In this document: piece after piece, positions 52,125-61,583 of the stretch
Layout of the letters: every line of letters starts with the position of its first letter
How positions within the stretch are numbered: the first letter of the stretch is position 1
Source: Enterococcus sp. RIT-PI-f
Lineage (GTDB): Bacteria; Bacillota; Bacilli; Lactobacillales; Enterococcaceae
DNA length: 64,000 bases
Assembly: GCF_001297065.1 (NCBI RefSeq)
Contig: NZ_LHOX01000001.1
Location: forward strand, 17,992 to 81,991
Direction: 5' to 3'
The notes under the pieces: generated by a model
Seen by the model: the letters and a program-made list of their open reading frames with translations, nothing else
Told to the model about the DNA's origin: nothing
Database searches by the model: none
Translations under genes and position numbers: made by a program

Positions 52125-53305
52125 CAGACATCTACCTCCATTCCATTTTCACAAGTCATCCCAGCAGGTATCCGAATCAAGCAGTCAGCATAGGCTAAAG
52201 CCCCAATGGCACTTGATTGATTCTTAGGCAGAGGTTTGGCGGCTCCAGCCTCAATCGTCCCCCTTAAGTAACGGTCAAAATTATTGACTCGATCGATGAC
52301 ACCAAAAAAAGGCAAACGATGCTGGCCCATTCTTTCTGGCAGCCCATGATACCGTTGGATCAATGGATCAGCAAAAAAGTGAAACCCAACAAAACACGCA
52401 CTAGGATTTCCAGAAAGAGCGATCACAGGTATTTGCTCAAACAGAAATGCTGAGGTTGGACTTCCAGGACGCATCGCACATTTGTTGAACAATAAGTCAG
52501 ATTCTTCGGCAATTTCTGCCATAAAGTCATAGTCACCGACAGACACACCCCCACAGGTCAGAATCAAATCACAGAATGAAGCCATTTCTGCTAGTGTTTC
52601 TTTTAAGCGTAAGGAATCATCGGGGGCACTTTTAGAAAAAATCAGCCCAGCACCAGCTTCCTTGACTAAACCTTCTAGCAGAATGCGATTGCTGTTATAG
52701 ATTTTTCCATTTTCCAAAACGGCACCCACCTCTAACAATTCCGATCCAGTCGTTAAAAGTCCTACCTTCAATTTGCCTTCAACAAGCGCTGTATCGATAC
52801 CAAAAGCCGCCAACAAGCTGAGGCAGCCAGCCGTCAATGTAGTCCCCGCCTTAAGCAGCAGTTCGCCAACTTCAAATTCGTCGCCAGCTGGCGTGATATT
52901 GCTCTTTTTTTCTGTCTCCAGCAGTTCGATCGTGGTTTTAGTAAGCTGACGGGTTTTCTCCAAAGGGATGATTTTGGTGACCCCTTCTGGCACTTGTGCC
53001 CCGGTCATGATCCGAACAGCTTGTCCTTTTTTCAACCATCCTTCATAGACGGCACCAGCGCCGATTTCGCTAACAACTTCTACGCCTTTAGGAAAATCCT
53101 GATCGGTTTCTGCTGTGATCCCAAAGCCGTCATAACCTGAACGAGGAAAAAAAGGAAACGGCAAAGGCGCACAAACATCCTCTGCGAGCACATTTCCTAG
53201 ACATGCCAGTAACGGTTTTCGGATTGGTTTAGGTTTGCGTGCCGGTAACTCGGCGATGATCTTCTTCGCTTCTTGTAAGGAGATCACAGTTCGTTGTCGA
53301 AGCAT
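52106..53305 (-). CDS. moeA: Molybdopterin molybdenumtransferase MoeA
   Basis: The 399-residue enzyme has the domain order of MoeA: an N-terminal lid (about 30-145; PLPFFPRSGYDGFGI), the MoCF domain with TTGSELLEVG, TCGGVSVGDYDFM and LSGNPSACFVGF (about 180-325), and a C-terminal beta domain. It inserts molybdate into adenylated molybdopterin. It is divergent from mobA and starts the moeA-mobB/moaC operon. Confidence 0.94.
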   Translation of the reverse strand: MLRQRTVISLQEAKKIIAELPARKPKPIRKPLLACLGNVLAEDVCAPLPFPFFPRSGYDGFGITAETDQDFPKGVEVVSEIGAGAVYEGWLKKGQAVRIMTGAQVPEGVTKIIPLEKTRQLTKTTIELLETEKKSNITPAGDEFEVGELLLKAGTTLTAGCLSLLAAFGIDTALVEGKLKVGLLTTGSELLEVGAVLENGKIYNSNRILLEGLVKEAGAGLIFSKSAPDDSLRLKETLAEMASFCDLILTCGGVSVGDYDFMAEIAEESDLLFNKCAMRPGSPTSAFLFEQIPVIALSGNPSACFVGFHFFADPLIQRYHGLPERMGQHRLPFFGVIDRVNNFDRYLRGTIEAGAAKPLPKNQSSAIGALAYADCLIRIPAGMTCENGMEVDVWCLPYK

Positions 53306-53388
53306 ATAAAAATCTCTCTTTTCTTTCGTATTTTTTGGTGTTTACCTATGGTACACTTGCTTTGACTCATTCAAAAGGAGATGACCCA

Positions 53389-53964
53389 ATGATCGGTGTA
53401 CTTTTAGCTGGGGGCTATTCCCGCCGTTTCAAACAAGATAAGGCGCTTTACTATGACCCAAGATTACAAGCAACTTGGTTAGAATCAGCGCTCCAGCGGC
53501 TGATGGAGATAACTGAATCTTGCTGCATCATCGCCAATTCGAAAAATTACAATCAGATAGTCGAAGAAGCTCAGCCCTTCCCCACAACCACTTTAATGGA
53601 TCTTCCAGAATTCGCTGGTCTAGGTCCTCTCAGCGGCATTTATACTGCAGCAAAACGCTATCCTGGTGAACGTCTTTTAGTCACAGCGATCGATTATCCC
53701 TTTCTAACAAGTCAAAGCTTAAACAAATTGACTTTCCACCGAAATGCTTATGCGGTTTCGGAAAATCAGCCACACTTTGCCATCACCCATCTGACCATTG
53801 ACGATCAGTTACTAGAGATCCTAGAAATTGATTTAGCAAACAAAACACTAAGATTGGGGGATTTTTTGAAAAAAATTTCTGCTGAACCCGTTGAGTTACC
53901 GACAAATGAACTGTTTACAACGAACAACCCGATCACTGTTCTTTACAAAAATGATCCATTCTAA
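53389..53964 (+). CDS. mobA: Molybdenum cofactor guanylyltransferase MobA
   Basis: Start at 53389 (AAAAGGAGATGACCC upstream), 191 residues. The N-terminal LLAGGYSRRFKQDKAL is the GTP-binding motif, and FAGLGPLSGIYTA and TAIDYPFLT follow as in MobA. It makes the guanine-dinucleotide (MGD) form used by DMSO-reductase-family enzymes such as the molybdoenzyme of this cluster. It converges on modC with a four-base overlap of stops. Confidence 0.92.
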   Translation: MIGVLLAGGYSRRFKQDKALYYDPRLQATWLESALQRLMEITESCCIIANSKNYNQIVEEAQPFPTTTLMDLPEFAGLGPLSGIYTAAKRYPGERLLVTAIDYPFLTSQSLNKLTFHRNAYAVSENQPHFAITHLTIDDQLLEILEIDLANKTLRLGDFLKKISAEPVELPTNELFTTNNPITVLYKNDPF

Positions 53965-54596
53965 ATTGAGATGACCACATCAGTCAAAAATGCTACTTCT
54001 TCTTTCCCATGTGAAACCAGTAGCGTTGTCAAATGATGGTTCTTGATTTGTTGTTTCAAAAAAGCGAGTACTTGGTACAACATGTTATCGTCTAATCCAG
54101 TAAATGGTTCATCTAAGAGTAATAGCTGAGGCTGGCTCAATAACGCCCGTACCAGTGCCACACGACGTTTCTGTCCACCTGAAAGTTGCAATACGGATTG
54201 CTGACGATAGTCGATCAATCCTAATTGCTTTAAATGATCGTGCATTCTTTCGGTTATATCTGTGGCTACACGTTTCTTATTCCAGCTCATCTTAGAACTA
54301 AAAAGTATATTCTCTTCTACAGTCATTGTGGGAAAAAGGGTGGGTTCTTGCATGACAAAACCGATATTGCGCTTATATGCCGGATAGACAAAAGCTCGTT
54401 GTGTATCTAGCCAGCATTGATTTTGGAAAAAGATCGTTCCTTTTTGACAAATTTCTAAGCCAGCAATGATGCGCAGCAGTGTCGTTTTGCCAGCACCGCT
54501 GATTCCTTGGATGCTGGTGATCTGGGACGTTATTTCATGCTGAAACTGCAGATTATTTTTAAATAATTGTTTTGAAATATCAATCGATAAAGTCAT
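53961..54596 (-). CDS. modC: Molybdate ABC transporter ATPase ModC
   Basis: The 211-residue ATPase has Walker A GISGAGKTT, signature LSGGQKRR and Walker B LLLLDEPFTGLDD. It lacks the C-terminal TOBE/MOP domain of longer ModC proteins, so it cannot sense molybdate itself. It ends the operon that begins with the molybdoenzyme gene and overlaps modB. Confidence 0.92.
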   Translation of the reverse strand: MTLSIDISKQLFKNNLQFQHEITSQITSIQGISGAGKTTLLRIIAGLEICQKGTIFFQNQCWLDTQRAFVYPAYKRNIGFVMQEPTLFPTMTVEENILFSSKMSWNKKRVATDITERMHDHLKQLGLIDYRQQSVLQLSGGQKRRVALVRALLSQPQLLLLDEPFTGLDDNMLYQVLAFLKQQIKNHHLTTLLVSHGKEEVAFLTDVVISI

Positions 54597-55248
54597 GACG
54601 GCCTCCTTTTCTTAGGAATTGAATAATGAATAAAAAGACCAACCCGATCGCTAAATTAACCAACCCTAACGAGAGGGCCTTTTGGTCATTTCCTTGCAAG
54701 ACAGCGAAATAGATGGCAGATGCCATTGTATCTGTCTTGCCTTCAATATAACCCGCCATCATTAGACTCGCGCCGAATTCTCCCAACCCGCGACAAAAGC
54801 CCAAAAGGACCGTAGCAAGGATACTGTGCCAACTATTTGGAATGATTACATAGAATAAGCGTTCCATCCGATTGGCTGACAGTGTTTCAGCAGCTTCAAT
54901 CAGCTGGGTCGGCACACTCAAAAACGCTGCTTTCAATCCCTGATACAATAACGGAAAACTGACTACCATTACGGCAACTGCAGCACCCGATAAAGTAAAG
55001 ACGAGTTGTAGTTCAAACAGCTCAAGAAGTTTCCCAAAAATACCATTGCGGCCAAATAATTGCAGCAGACCATAGCCAATGATCGTTGGTGGCAAAACTA
55101 GCGGCAGCAAAAACATCGTTTCAACGATCAGTTTTCCTCGAAAGGTCATAAATGCGCCCACATAGGCGCAAGGAAGAGCAATAATCAGTCCGAGCAAAAG
55201 AGCGGCTCCTGCTACGACTAAAGAATGAATCACTGCACTTTCTATCAT
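54580..55248 (-). CDS. modB: Molybdate ABC transporter permease ModB
   Basis: The 222-residue permease has five or six spans and the EAA loop EAAETLSANRMERLFYVIIP, with the motif GFCRGLGEFGASLMMAGYI typical of ModB. It lies between modA and modC with overlaps on both sides. Confidence 0.93.
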   Translation of the reverse strand: MIESAVIHSLVVAGAALLLGLIIALPCAYVGAFMTFRGKLIVETMFLLPLVLPPTIIGYGLLQLFGRNGIFGKLLELFELQLVFTLSGAAVAVMVVSFPLLYQGLKAAFLSVPTQLIEAAETLSANRMERLFYVIIPNSWHSILATVLLGFCRGLGEFGASLMMAGYIEGKTDTMASAIYFAVLQGNDQKALSLGLVNLAIGLVFLFIIQFLRKGGRHDFID

Positions 55249-56066
55249 TAAAGTGCCTCACTTTCTTCTTCAACAAACGAAAATCCAGCCACTTGAAACA
55301 CGTGCTTTGCTTTTTCTGAACGTAAGTACTTTTGAAAGATCATGGCAGCTTCTTGATGCGAAGAATCCGTGACAAGGGCACTGGTATATAAGATACGATT
55401 GTGATAAGTAGGATCGATTTGCGCTGTCACCGTTACTTTTTGACTCACAAGAGCGTCCGTGGCATAAACAATTCCCAGATCCGCATTTCCTGATGCTACG
55501 TAATACATGACTTGTCGGACATCTGCCGCTTGAACCAATTTATCCTGCAACTCATTCGTCAAGGCAAGATGGTCAAAGACTTCCAGTGCATATGTGCCGG
55601 CAGGGACCGACTGGCCTTCCCCAATAGCGATCACTTCTGCACTCCTTAGTTGATTGATCAAATCCCCATCAGAAACGTTTGCGTTTGTTGGCTGGATGAC
55701 GACTAGTTGATTGGTTAGAATCGGCTGAATTTTTTCAACGCTTCCTGCTTCAACCAAGTCGGTGATCTCTTTTTCACTGGCTAAAAAGACACCATCGATT
55801 GGCGCTCCGGCGAGAACTTTTTGGCGAATCGCACCCGAACCGCCAAAGTCCAATGTGATCTCGATTTGGGGGTGGTCGAGGTGAAACTGGGCGGTAATTT
55901 CTTCCAATACGTCTTTTAAGCTAGCGGCGGCAGAAAAATGCGCCCTTTGTGCTGAATGAGCCTCTCTACCCTGCCAAAGGAAAAAAAGGCAAAGAACGAG
56001 CAGTCCGCTGATTCCACCAAAAAACAGCTGATTCCTCATTTTCTTTTTTCCCGAACGTTGATTCAC
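55248..56066 (-). CDS. modA: Molybdate-binding protein ModA
   Basis: The 272-residue binding protein has an N-terminal hydrophobic anchor (about 10-32) and the oxyanion-binding pattern FSAAASLKDVLEEI, FGGSGAIRQKVLAGAPIDGVFLAS and AIGEGQSVPAGTYA. No lipobox Cys is evident next to the cleavage region, so it may stay attached by its uncleaved helix. It starts four bases within the preceding gene and delivers molybdate to ModBC. Confidence 0.92.
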   Translation of the reverse strand: MNQRSGKKKMRNQLFFGGISGLLVLCLFFLWQGREAHSAQRAHFSAAASLKDVLEEITAQFHLDHPQIEITLDFGGSGAIRQKVLAGAPIDGVFLASEKEITDLVEAGSVEKIQPILTNQLVVIQPTNANVSDGDLINQLRSAEVIAIGEGQSVPAGTYALEVFDHLALTNELQDKLVQAADVRQVMYYVASGNADLGIVYATDALVSQKVTVTAQIDPTYHNRILYTSALVTDSSHQEAAMIFQKYLRSEKAKHVFQVAGFSFVEEESEAL

Positions 56067-57037
56067 TCTGCTTCCTCTTTCTTCCCTTCGAATGCGAGAG
56101 GCGTAAGATTCTCAAAGACAAGCAACAAAAATCCATCAACGAAACGGTATGCAACATACAACAAAATGCCTGTTGCAAAAAATACCATCACTCCAAAGAG
56201 AGAAACGAATAACTCCGCTGCCTTCAACACTTCCCGCAAATAGAAAAACTGCCCGATGCGATAAAACGCAATCGTTGCAATCGCGCAAGGAAAGGTTAAA
56301 GAAGCAAAAGTCGGATGGAAGGCACGCTTGACAAAGAACAGCATTTTTCCGCCGAGTATTCCTAAAGCTACCAATAAACAGCCGGACAGGATTATAACAA
56401 TCACTATTTTCGGCTCACGCCACACGTTTAAATAGCTAATCAAACACAGACTTAACGGTGCAAAATAGATATTGTTGGTCAATGCCATTGACTCGGGGAC
56501 TTTGGTTGTAAGCATCAGCGGCAGCAAAATCAATGTAGCTGCCAACCCATAATAAGTGATCCCTTGAACAAGAATCGGATGGCCAATATGACTGCCTACG
56601 ACTACAGGCACCAACAGCCCAATATAAGTGACAAACCATGTAGGCAAAAACGTCGCTTTTTGAAAGTTTTGAAAAACATTGCGATAGGTAAAAATCAAAA
56701 GATGGATAATGTGTAAAACAACAGCGAAATACCAAAGGAAAGTGCCTAACGTCTCATTGAAACCAAAAAGGAAACTACTTAAAACAGCAGACAACATGGG
56801 AAAAGTTGCATACAAGCTACTGGGGACTACCTGACTGTATTCTTTTAAAAAGACTTGATGACAAAAAATTCCTTTAACCATTGCTAAGCCCCAAATTACC
56901 AGACCAAAGCTCATTACAATTGTTCGGATAATAGGCAAATCAATGGCAAAATAGGCATTGGCTAGCGTACATAATCCTAACGTCGTGGCAATCAATCCGA
57001 CGGGCAGTTGCCCGATCGTTTTTGAAAGTTTATTCAA
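56063..57037 (-). CDS. TDT/SLAC1-family transporter
   Basis: The 324-residue protein has ten hydrophobic spans with the TehA/SLAC1 pattern (QLPVGLIATTLGLCTLANAY at the start; FHPTFASLTFPCAIAT later). Family members move dicarboxylates, sulfite, tellurite or, in plant SLAC1, nitrate and chloride. It sits between the FAD oxidoreductase and modA in one operon with the nitrate-reductase-like enzyme, overlapping both neighbours. Uptake of nitrate or export of nitrite is therefore a reasonable inference; there is no other nitrate carrier here. Confidence 0.82.
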   Translation of the reverse strand: MNKLSKTIGQLPVGLIATTLGLCTLANAYFAIDLPIIRTIVMSFGLVIWGLAMVKGIFCHQVFLKEYSQVVPSSLYATFPMLSAVLSSFLFGFNETLGTFLWYFAVVLHIIHLLIFTYRNVFQNFQKATFLPTWFVTYIGLLVPVVVGSHIGHPILVQGITYYGLAATLILLPLMLTTKVPESMALTNNIYFAPLSLCLISYLNVWREPKIVIVIILSGCLLVALGILGGKMLFFVKRAFHPTFASLTFPCAIATIAFYRIGQFFYLREVLKAAELFVSLFGVMVFFATGILLYVAYRFVDGFLLLVFENLTPLAFEGKKEEAE

Positions 57038-58277
57038 GTGCTTCTCCTCCTTGCTGGCAAAAAGAAAATTCTAGGTTCCCCTTCAAATCAAAGAAATCTG
57101 CATAGGTGACTTCGAAAAGCGAGCGACCTTGACGATGGGTCGGAATCCCCTGCTTGACCATTTGTGTCAAAATACCAGTATAAGAAAGATCACCTTGCAC
57201 GATCGCCCCATAGATCACGCCGTTCTTGTGGATGATTTTTCGATAGACCTTTGGTTGATCATCGATTTCGACTGTATAGGTATCATCTTCAGGATAAGGT
57301 TTTCCTAATGACAGAGAATGAATGTTTAAGAATGTCATTGTCGATTTAATGGCAAAGAAATCTGTCAGTTCTCGCTGGACGCCCACCATATTAGAAGCAG
57401 CGATGATACCTTCCTTGACTGCCGCTGGCCAGATAGGGTTTCTACCTGAAATATCTCCTGCCCCATAAACATTCGGACAATTGGTGCGTCCCATCGCATC
57501 AAATAAAAGTCCGAAACGATCACAGTCGATTGAATCACCAATAAACTGGACATTGGCGCGGACACCGGTTGCAACGATCAAAAGATCACAGTCGATCACC
57601 TGACCATCGGATAATTGCAACTGTGCCACTTTATCTTCTTCATCCATTATGACTTCTTTTACAGCTGTTTCATAAAACTGCTTGACACCAGCTTTTTCAA
57701 AGGCTACTTGATACGTTTGAGCTGCTCGCTCGTCCAATTGAATAGGCAGTAAACGGGGACCAAATTCAACTAGGGTAACACTTTTTCCACAGTGAACCAA
57801 GCCTTCTACCGCATCGATCCCCACAAGACCAGCACCCATGACCACAATATTGGCTGCGGTCGTACTCTTCTCACGAATCATTGCTGCATCAGCCAGTGTT
57901 CTAAGTCCAACGACATTTTTTGCAATGCTCAAGTTAGGCACGGGAGGATAAAAAGTAGATGCACCAGTTGCCAATAACACTTTGTCATAAGGGACTGTTT
58001 CTTCTGTTGAAAGATAAAGCTCTTGGCGTGCTGGATCGATACCACTAACAAGCGCACCTTTTATCCAGTCGATTTGATTGTTTTCAATAAATCCCTCTTC
58101 AACAAAGGATAATTCTTTGACATTACGGGAACCTTCGATATAGTGATGCAAGATACAGCGGGAATAGATATGCTCATCTTGTGAAATCAGGGTGATTTTA
58201 GCTGTCGGATCAAGCTGACGCAAAGTGCGAACACTGTTGATCCCAGCAGCTGAAGCACCGACAACGACGTAATTCAT
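57030..58277 (-). CDS. NirB/NasB-like NAD(P)H:FAD oxidoreductase
   Basis: The 415-residue flavoprotein has the FAD motif VVGASAAGINSVRTLR, the NAD motif VMGAGLVGIDAVEGL and the later NVYGAGDISG. It resembles the N-terminal reductase part of NirB/NasB-type nitrite and nitrate reductases and rubredoxin reductases. The C-terminal domain is longer than a plain reductase but carries no siroheme site. It would pass electrons from NADH to the ferredoxin-like subunit encoded next. It overlaps its neighbours by four to eight bases. Confidence 0.88.
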   Translation of the reverse strand: MNYVVVGASAAGINSVRTLRQLDPTAKITLISQDEHIYSRCILHHYIEGSRNVKELSFVEEGFIENNQIDWIKGALVSGIDPARQELYLSTEETVPYDKVLLATGASTFYPPVPNLSIAKNVVGLRTLADAAMIREKSTTAANIVVMGAGLVGIDAVEGLVHCGKSVTLVEFGPRLLPIQLDERAAQTYQVAFEKAGVKQFYETAVKEVIMDEEDKVAQLQLSDGQVIDCDLLIVATGVRANVQFIGDSIDCDRFGLLFDAMGRTNCPNVYGAGDISGRNPIWPAAVKEGIIAASNMVGVQRELTDFFAIKSTMTFLNIHSLSLGKPYPEDDTYTVEIDDQPKVYRKIIHKNGVIYGAIVQGDLSYTGILTQMVKQGIPTHRQGRSLFEVTYADFFDLKGNLEFSFCQQGGEALE

Positions 58278-58720
58278 AGGGTTCCTCCTCTAGCAGCTAT
58301 CAGTGCTGGCTGCGCAACTTCTTCTAACGTGATCGCCTGCATTGGACACTTGGCAACACATTGTGGGGTCTGATCTGGATGATCCATACACATATCACAC
58401 TTCATAATGATTTTATGCTGAAGCTTATCAGCTTTCAGCACACCATAAGGACAAGCCATAATACACATAAAACAGCTAGCACATTTTTTCTGATCATAGG
58501 TCACGTAACCAGTTTGCGGGTCTTTAGTCATCGCACCAGTCATGCACGTAAAGACACATTCAGGTAAATCACATTGTCGGCAAAAGATTGGCGTGTTAAC
58601 TCCTCCTTCTGAGACAACGACTCGGTTCCGAGGGTCTTCACCATTGTGAGCAACAGAACAAGCAGTTACACACGTGAGACAACTGATACATTTGCTGCGA
58701 TCGATTTTGATTCGTTTCAT
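58274..58720 (-). CDS. Four-cluster ferredoxin-like electron transfer subunit
   Basis: The 148-residue protein has sixteen Cys in four groups: CISCLTCVTAC, CRQCDLPECVFTC, CASCFMCIMAC and CDMC...CVAKC. This is the DMSO reductase subunit B/HycB type that carries four [4Fe-4S] clusters. No signal peptide is seen, so it works in the cytoplasm between the FAD oxidoreductase and the molybdoenzyme. It starts at the last base of the catalytic-subunit gene stop. Confidence 0.93.
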   Translation of the reverse strand: MKRIKIDRSKCISCLTCVTACSVAHNGEDPRNRVVVSEGGVNTPIFCRQCDLPECVFTCMTGAMTKDPQTGYVTYDQKKCASCFMCIMACPYGVLKADKLQHKIIMKCDMCMDHPDQTPQCVAKCPMQAITLEEVAQPALIAARGGTL

Positions 58721-60813
58721 TATGATTGCTCCTTCATTAGACGTACAGGGGTCGACTTGTAGGACGGTTCTTTCGAATATGCATCATATAATGCTGGGGT
58801 CAGCTGATTGACTTCCGGATAATGCATTGGGGCATATAATTCTCCTTCTTGAACAAAGCGGGAGATTTTCGCCGCAAATCGAGCGTTTTGTCCATTCACT
58901 GAAAATAGTCTAAGCAGCTCTTGATTTTTCACTTCTAGCTGTTTAGCAGTATTCGGATGGATCAGCACATGCGCCTGACGCTCCGTCGCTTCCTTCACTT
59001 CTTTGATTTCTCTTGTGCGGGTCTCGGTATGCCATTGCCCGACTGTCCCACGCCCTGTGTTGAGCATCAACGGATAATCTTCTGTCAGTGGCAGCGGGTT
59101 TGGTCGTTCTTTTTCAAAGATGAACTGGGCTTTTTTGGAGGGAGTAAAATACTGTCCGTCTTCATACAGGCGTCGTTCATCTGGTAAGTTTTCCAATTGA
59201 CTCCCCTTGGGGAATGGCCATTGAATTCCTTTTGAAGAAGTCAATTGCTCATACGCAACACCTGTGATATCACACGGCATATTCGCAGAACATTTTTTCA
59301 AAAGCTCAAAAACACTTTGCGGCGTTTCCCAACCATCTAACAAAGAACCCATCCCTAATGCTTTCCCCATAGCGAAAAAGATATCAAAGTCCGAATATTC
59401 ATCCACTTTTTTGGGCAGTACTGGTCTTAGTCCTGATAAGCGCCGCTCTGTATTGATATAGGTTCCCGTCTTCTTTAATCCAGAAACGACTGGGAAAAAT
59501 ACGTCGGCTGTTTTGGCGGTCATCGTATCAGCATACAAGTCTTGTACGATCAACATTTCCAGCTTATTCATGGCTTCTTGGAAGCTTTCACTATTCGTCC
59601 ACGAATGGGCAGGGTTCGTGGCAACGACCCATAATGCTTTGATTTTTCCTTGATTAATCTGTTCAATGATTTGATCATAAGGCAAAGTAGGTTTTTCTGG
59701 AAGCCAATGTTCCTCGATGTTCAATGCTTTTGCCACCACTTGACGACGGAGTGGATTGTCAAAATCACCGCCACCGTACAATCCGGCAGTATTGCTGAAC
59801 AAGCGAGAGCCCATCGCATTGCTTTGGCCGGTCAGGGAATTCGCACCAGTTCCTTTACGACCGATATTTCCCGTCATCAGTGCTAAATTGATGATCGCTT
59901 GTGCTGTCCGCACAGCCTCATATCCTTGATTGATTCCCATCGTCCACCAAAAAGAAACCCGTTTGCCTTCATGGATCTGCTGCGCAAGCCGCACAATTTG
60001 TGTTTCTGTCAGTCCTGTCATAGGTGCTTTTGTCAAGGGATACTCCTGAAGAAATGTGCGGAACTGATCAAAGTTTTCCGTATGCTGTCGAATATAGGCA
60101 TCATCGATCCAGCCCTTTTCAATCAATACATTCGCCAAAAGGTAGAAGAGAACCAAATCGCTTTTGGCTTTTAAGGCATAGTGCTCGTCTGCTTGAATGG
60201 CTGTTTCGGAACGACGAGGATCGATCACAATCACTTTTTTATTTGGCTGCTGATTTTGACGAATTCGGCCCCACAGTACTGGATGAGCCACTACTGGATT
60301 GGCGCCAATCAAAATGATCGTATCGGATTCTTCAATATCCTGTAATGCATACGGTGGCGCGTCAAAGCCAAAGCTTTGTTTGTGAGCAACTACACTTGTT
60401 GCCATACATAAACGCGTATTGCCGTCGAGATTTGCTTTCAAATAGTTCCGCATGACATGTCCAAACAGTGCCATCTCTTCTGTAGGGATTTGACCCGTAC
60501 TGATGCCAGCGATACTTTCTGAGCCGTATCTTTTCGTAATCTCTTTGAGTCGCTTTGCGGTTTGATCAATTGCTTCAATCCAAGGAACTTCCTGCGGTTC
60601 AGCTCCTCGTGCGTCTTGTCGGAACAACGGCTTTTCGATTGGCTTGAAGACCTGCTGTTGTTGTTTCAAAAACAGACCTTTAATACATGAAAATCCCTTA
60701 TTCACTGGATAATGTTTTGTTGGGACAACATTGACGATCTGATCTTCTTGTACTTCAAAATCAAGATTACATGCCAATGCACAATAATTACACGTACTTT
60801 GTATAATAGTCAT
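58720..60813 (-). CDS. Molybdopterin oxidoreductase, NasA/NapA-like nitrate reductase
   Basis: The 697-residue cytoplasmic enzyme binds a [4Fe-4S] cluster through Cys8, 11, 15 and 43 and bis-MGD through the DMSO-reductase-family domains. The probable Mo ligand is Cys136 in NTRLCMATSVVAHKQSFGFD, which resembles the LCMAS segment of assimilatory and periplasmic nitrate reductases rather than the VCHG segment of formate dehydrogenases. With the ferredoxin subunit and the NirB-like flavoprotein it would form an NADH:nitrate reductase. No Tat signal is present. It is the first gene of an operon that ends with modABC. The exact substrate is inferred. Confidence 0.85.
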   Translation of the reverse strand: MTIIQSTCNYCALACNLDFEVQEDQIVNVVPTKHYPVNKGFSCIKGLFLKQQQQVFKPIEKPLFRQDARGAEPQEVPWIEAIDQTAKRLKEITKRYGSESIAGISTGQIPTEEMALFGHVMRNYLKANLDGNTRLCMATSVVAHKQSFGFDAPPYALQDIEESDTIILIGANPVVAHPVLWGRIRQNQQPNKKVIVIDPRRSETAIQADEHYALKAKSDLVLFYLLANVLIEKGWIDDAYIRQHTENFDQFRTFLQEYPLTKAPMTGLTETQIVRLAQQIHEGKRVSFWWTMGINQGYEAVRTAQAIINLALMTGNIGRKGTGANSLTGQSNAMGSRLFSNTAGLYGGGDFDNPLRRQVVAKALNIEEHWLPEKPTLPYDQIIEQINQGKIKALWVVATNPAHSWTNSESFQEAMNKLEMLIVQDLYADTMTAKTADVFFPVVSGLKKTGTYINTERRLSGLRPVLPKKVDEYSDFDIFFAMGKALGMGSLLDGWETPQSVFELLKKCSANMPCDITGVAYEQLTSSKGIQWPFPKGSQLENLPDERRLYEDGQYFTPSKKAQFIFEKERPNPLPLTEDYPLMLNTGRGTVGQWHTETRTREIKEVKEATERQAHVLIHPNTAKQLEVKNQELLRLFSVNGQNARFAAKISRFVQEGELYAPMHYPEVNQLTPALYDAYSKEPSYKSTPVRLMKEQS

Positions 60814-61583
60814 TTTTTCTCCTTCAAATAAGTAACCGACGCGTTAAAAGTTATTTTTAATCATTATAACAGATTATTTTTGTTTTTTTAGAGTTTTAAT
60901 TGAGAATTTCTATTAGTGGAAAAAATCTTTCAAGGTGAGTTGATGTGATAAATAAAGAAAAGTAATAATTTTTTTAGCAATTGCGTCCTCATTTTTTCTG
61001 GTATTTTACTGTCGATATTCACGCGACCTCACTTTCTAAATTTCAAAGACTCTCATGATCCAGAACTACCACTTCTCTCATTTACTTTTTTTCAAAAAAA
61101 ATATTATCAAGAAATTAATATGTACGCTAACCACATTTCATTTAAATCCTTCATCTCGGTGCTAATTACTCATCATTTGAATTCTTATATACTTTTTTGT
61201 TTTTTTACCTATCTACTTGACAGGGAGCACTTCAGAATTGATTCTTCAGTCCCATTTTCATTTTAGATATAAAAAAATATATCACTCTCTAGTGTGAGTA
61301 AATCACCACAAAATACACTACTGAGAGGCCGATATGCTACATGAATGATTCTAGCAAAAAAGACATCCTCCAACGGAGAATGCCTTTCGAAATCTGTACA
61401 AAAAGATTAACGTTTTGAGAACTGTGAAGCTTTACGCGCTTTTTTAAGACCTGGTTTTGTAGCTAAAAAAATAAATGCTTTCAAAATGTTTGAAGTACAG
61501 CCTCTATTGCAAAACTCAATATACTAAATTTTAATATATAACTAATAATCACATATGTTTGTACCATTCTTAATCCCAATTAT
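60814..61583. other. A+T-rich intergenic region with element debris
   Basis: The first 80 bp upstream of the molybdoenzyme contain a TATAAT-like -10 (near 60863, minus strand). The rest is A+T-rich, full of stops in all frames, and includes an IS-end-like repeat at 61231-61340. I see no gene, tRNA or structured RNA. It separates the molybdenum module from a compositionally different region. Confidence 0.6.
61231..61340. repeat. IS-end-like repeat, copy 2 (partner at 29469-29590)
   Basis: This copy shares GATTCTTCAGTCCCATTTTC and the following T-rich and ATAT-containing order with 29469-29590, but its terminal hairpin half is missing and the internal inverted repeat is more degraded. It marks a second former insertion near the start of the A+T-rich island. 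Confidence 0.6.

Noticed and set aside
58720..60813. Formate dehydrogenase alpha subunit
   Set aside because: The residue context of the Mo ligand (RLCMATS) and the NirB-like partner resemble assimilatory nitrate reductases; the formate dehydrogenase VCHG/Sec context is not seen.
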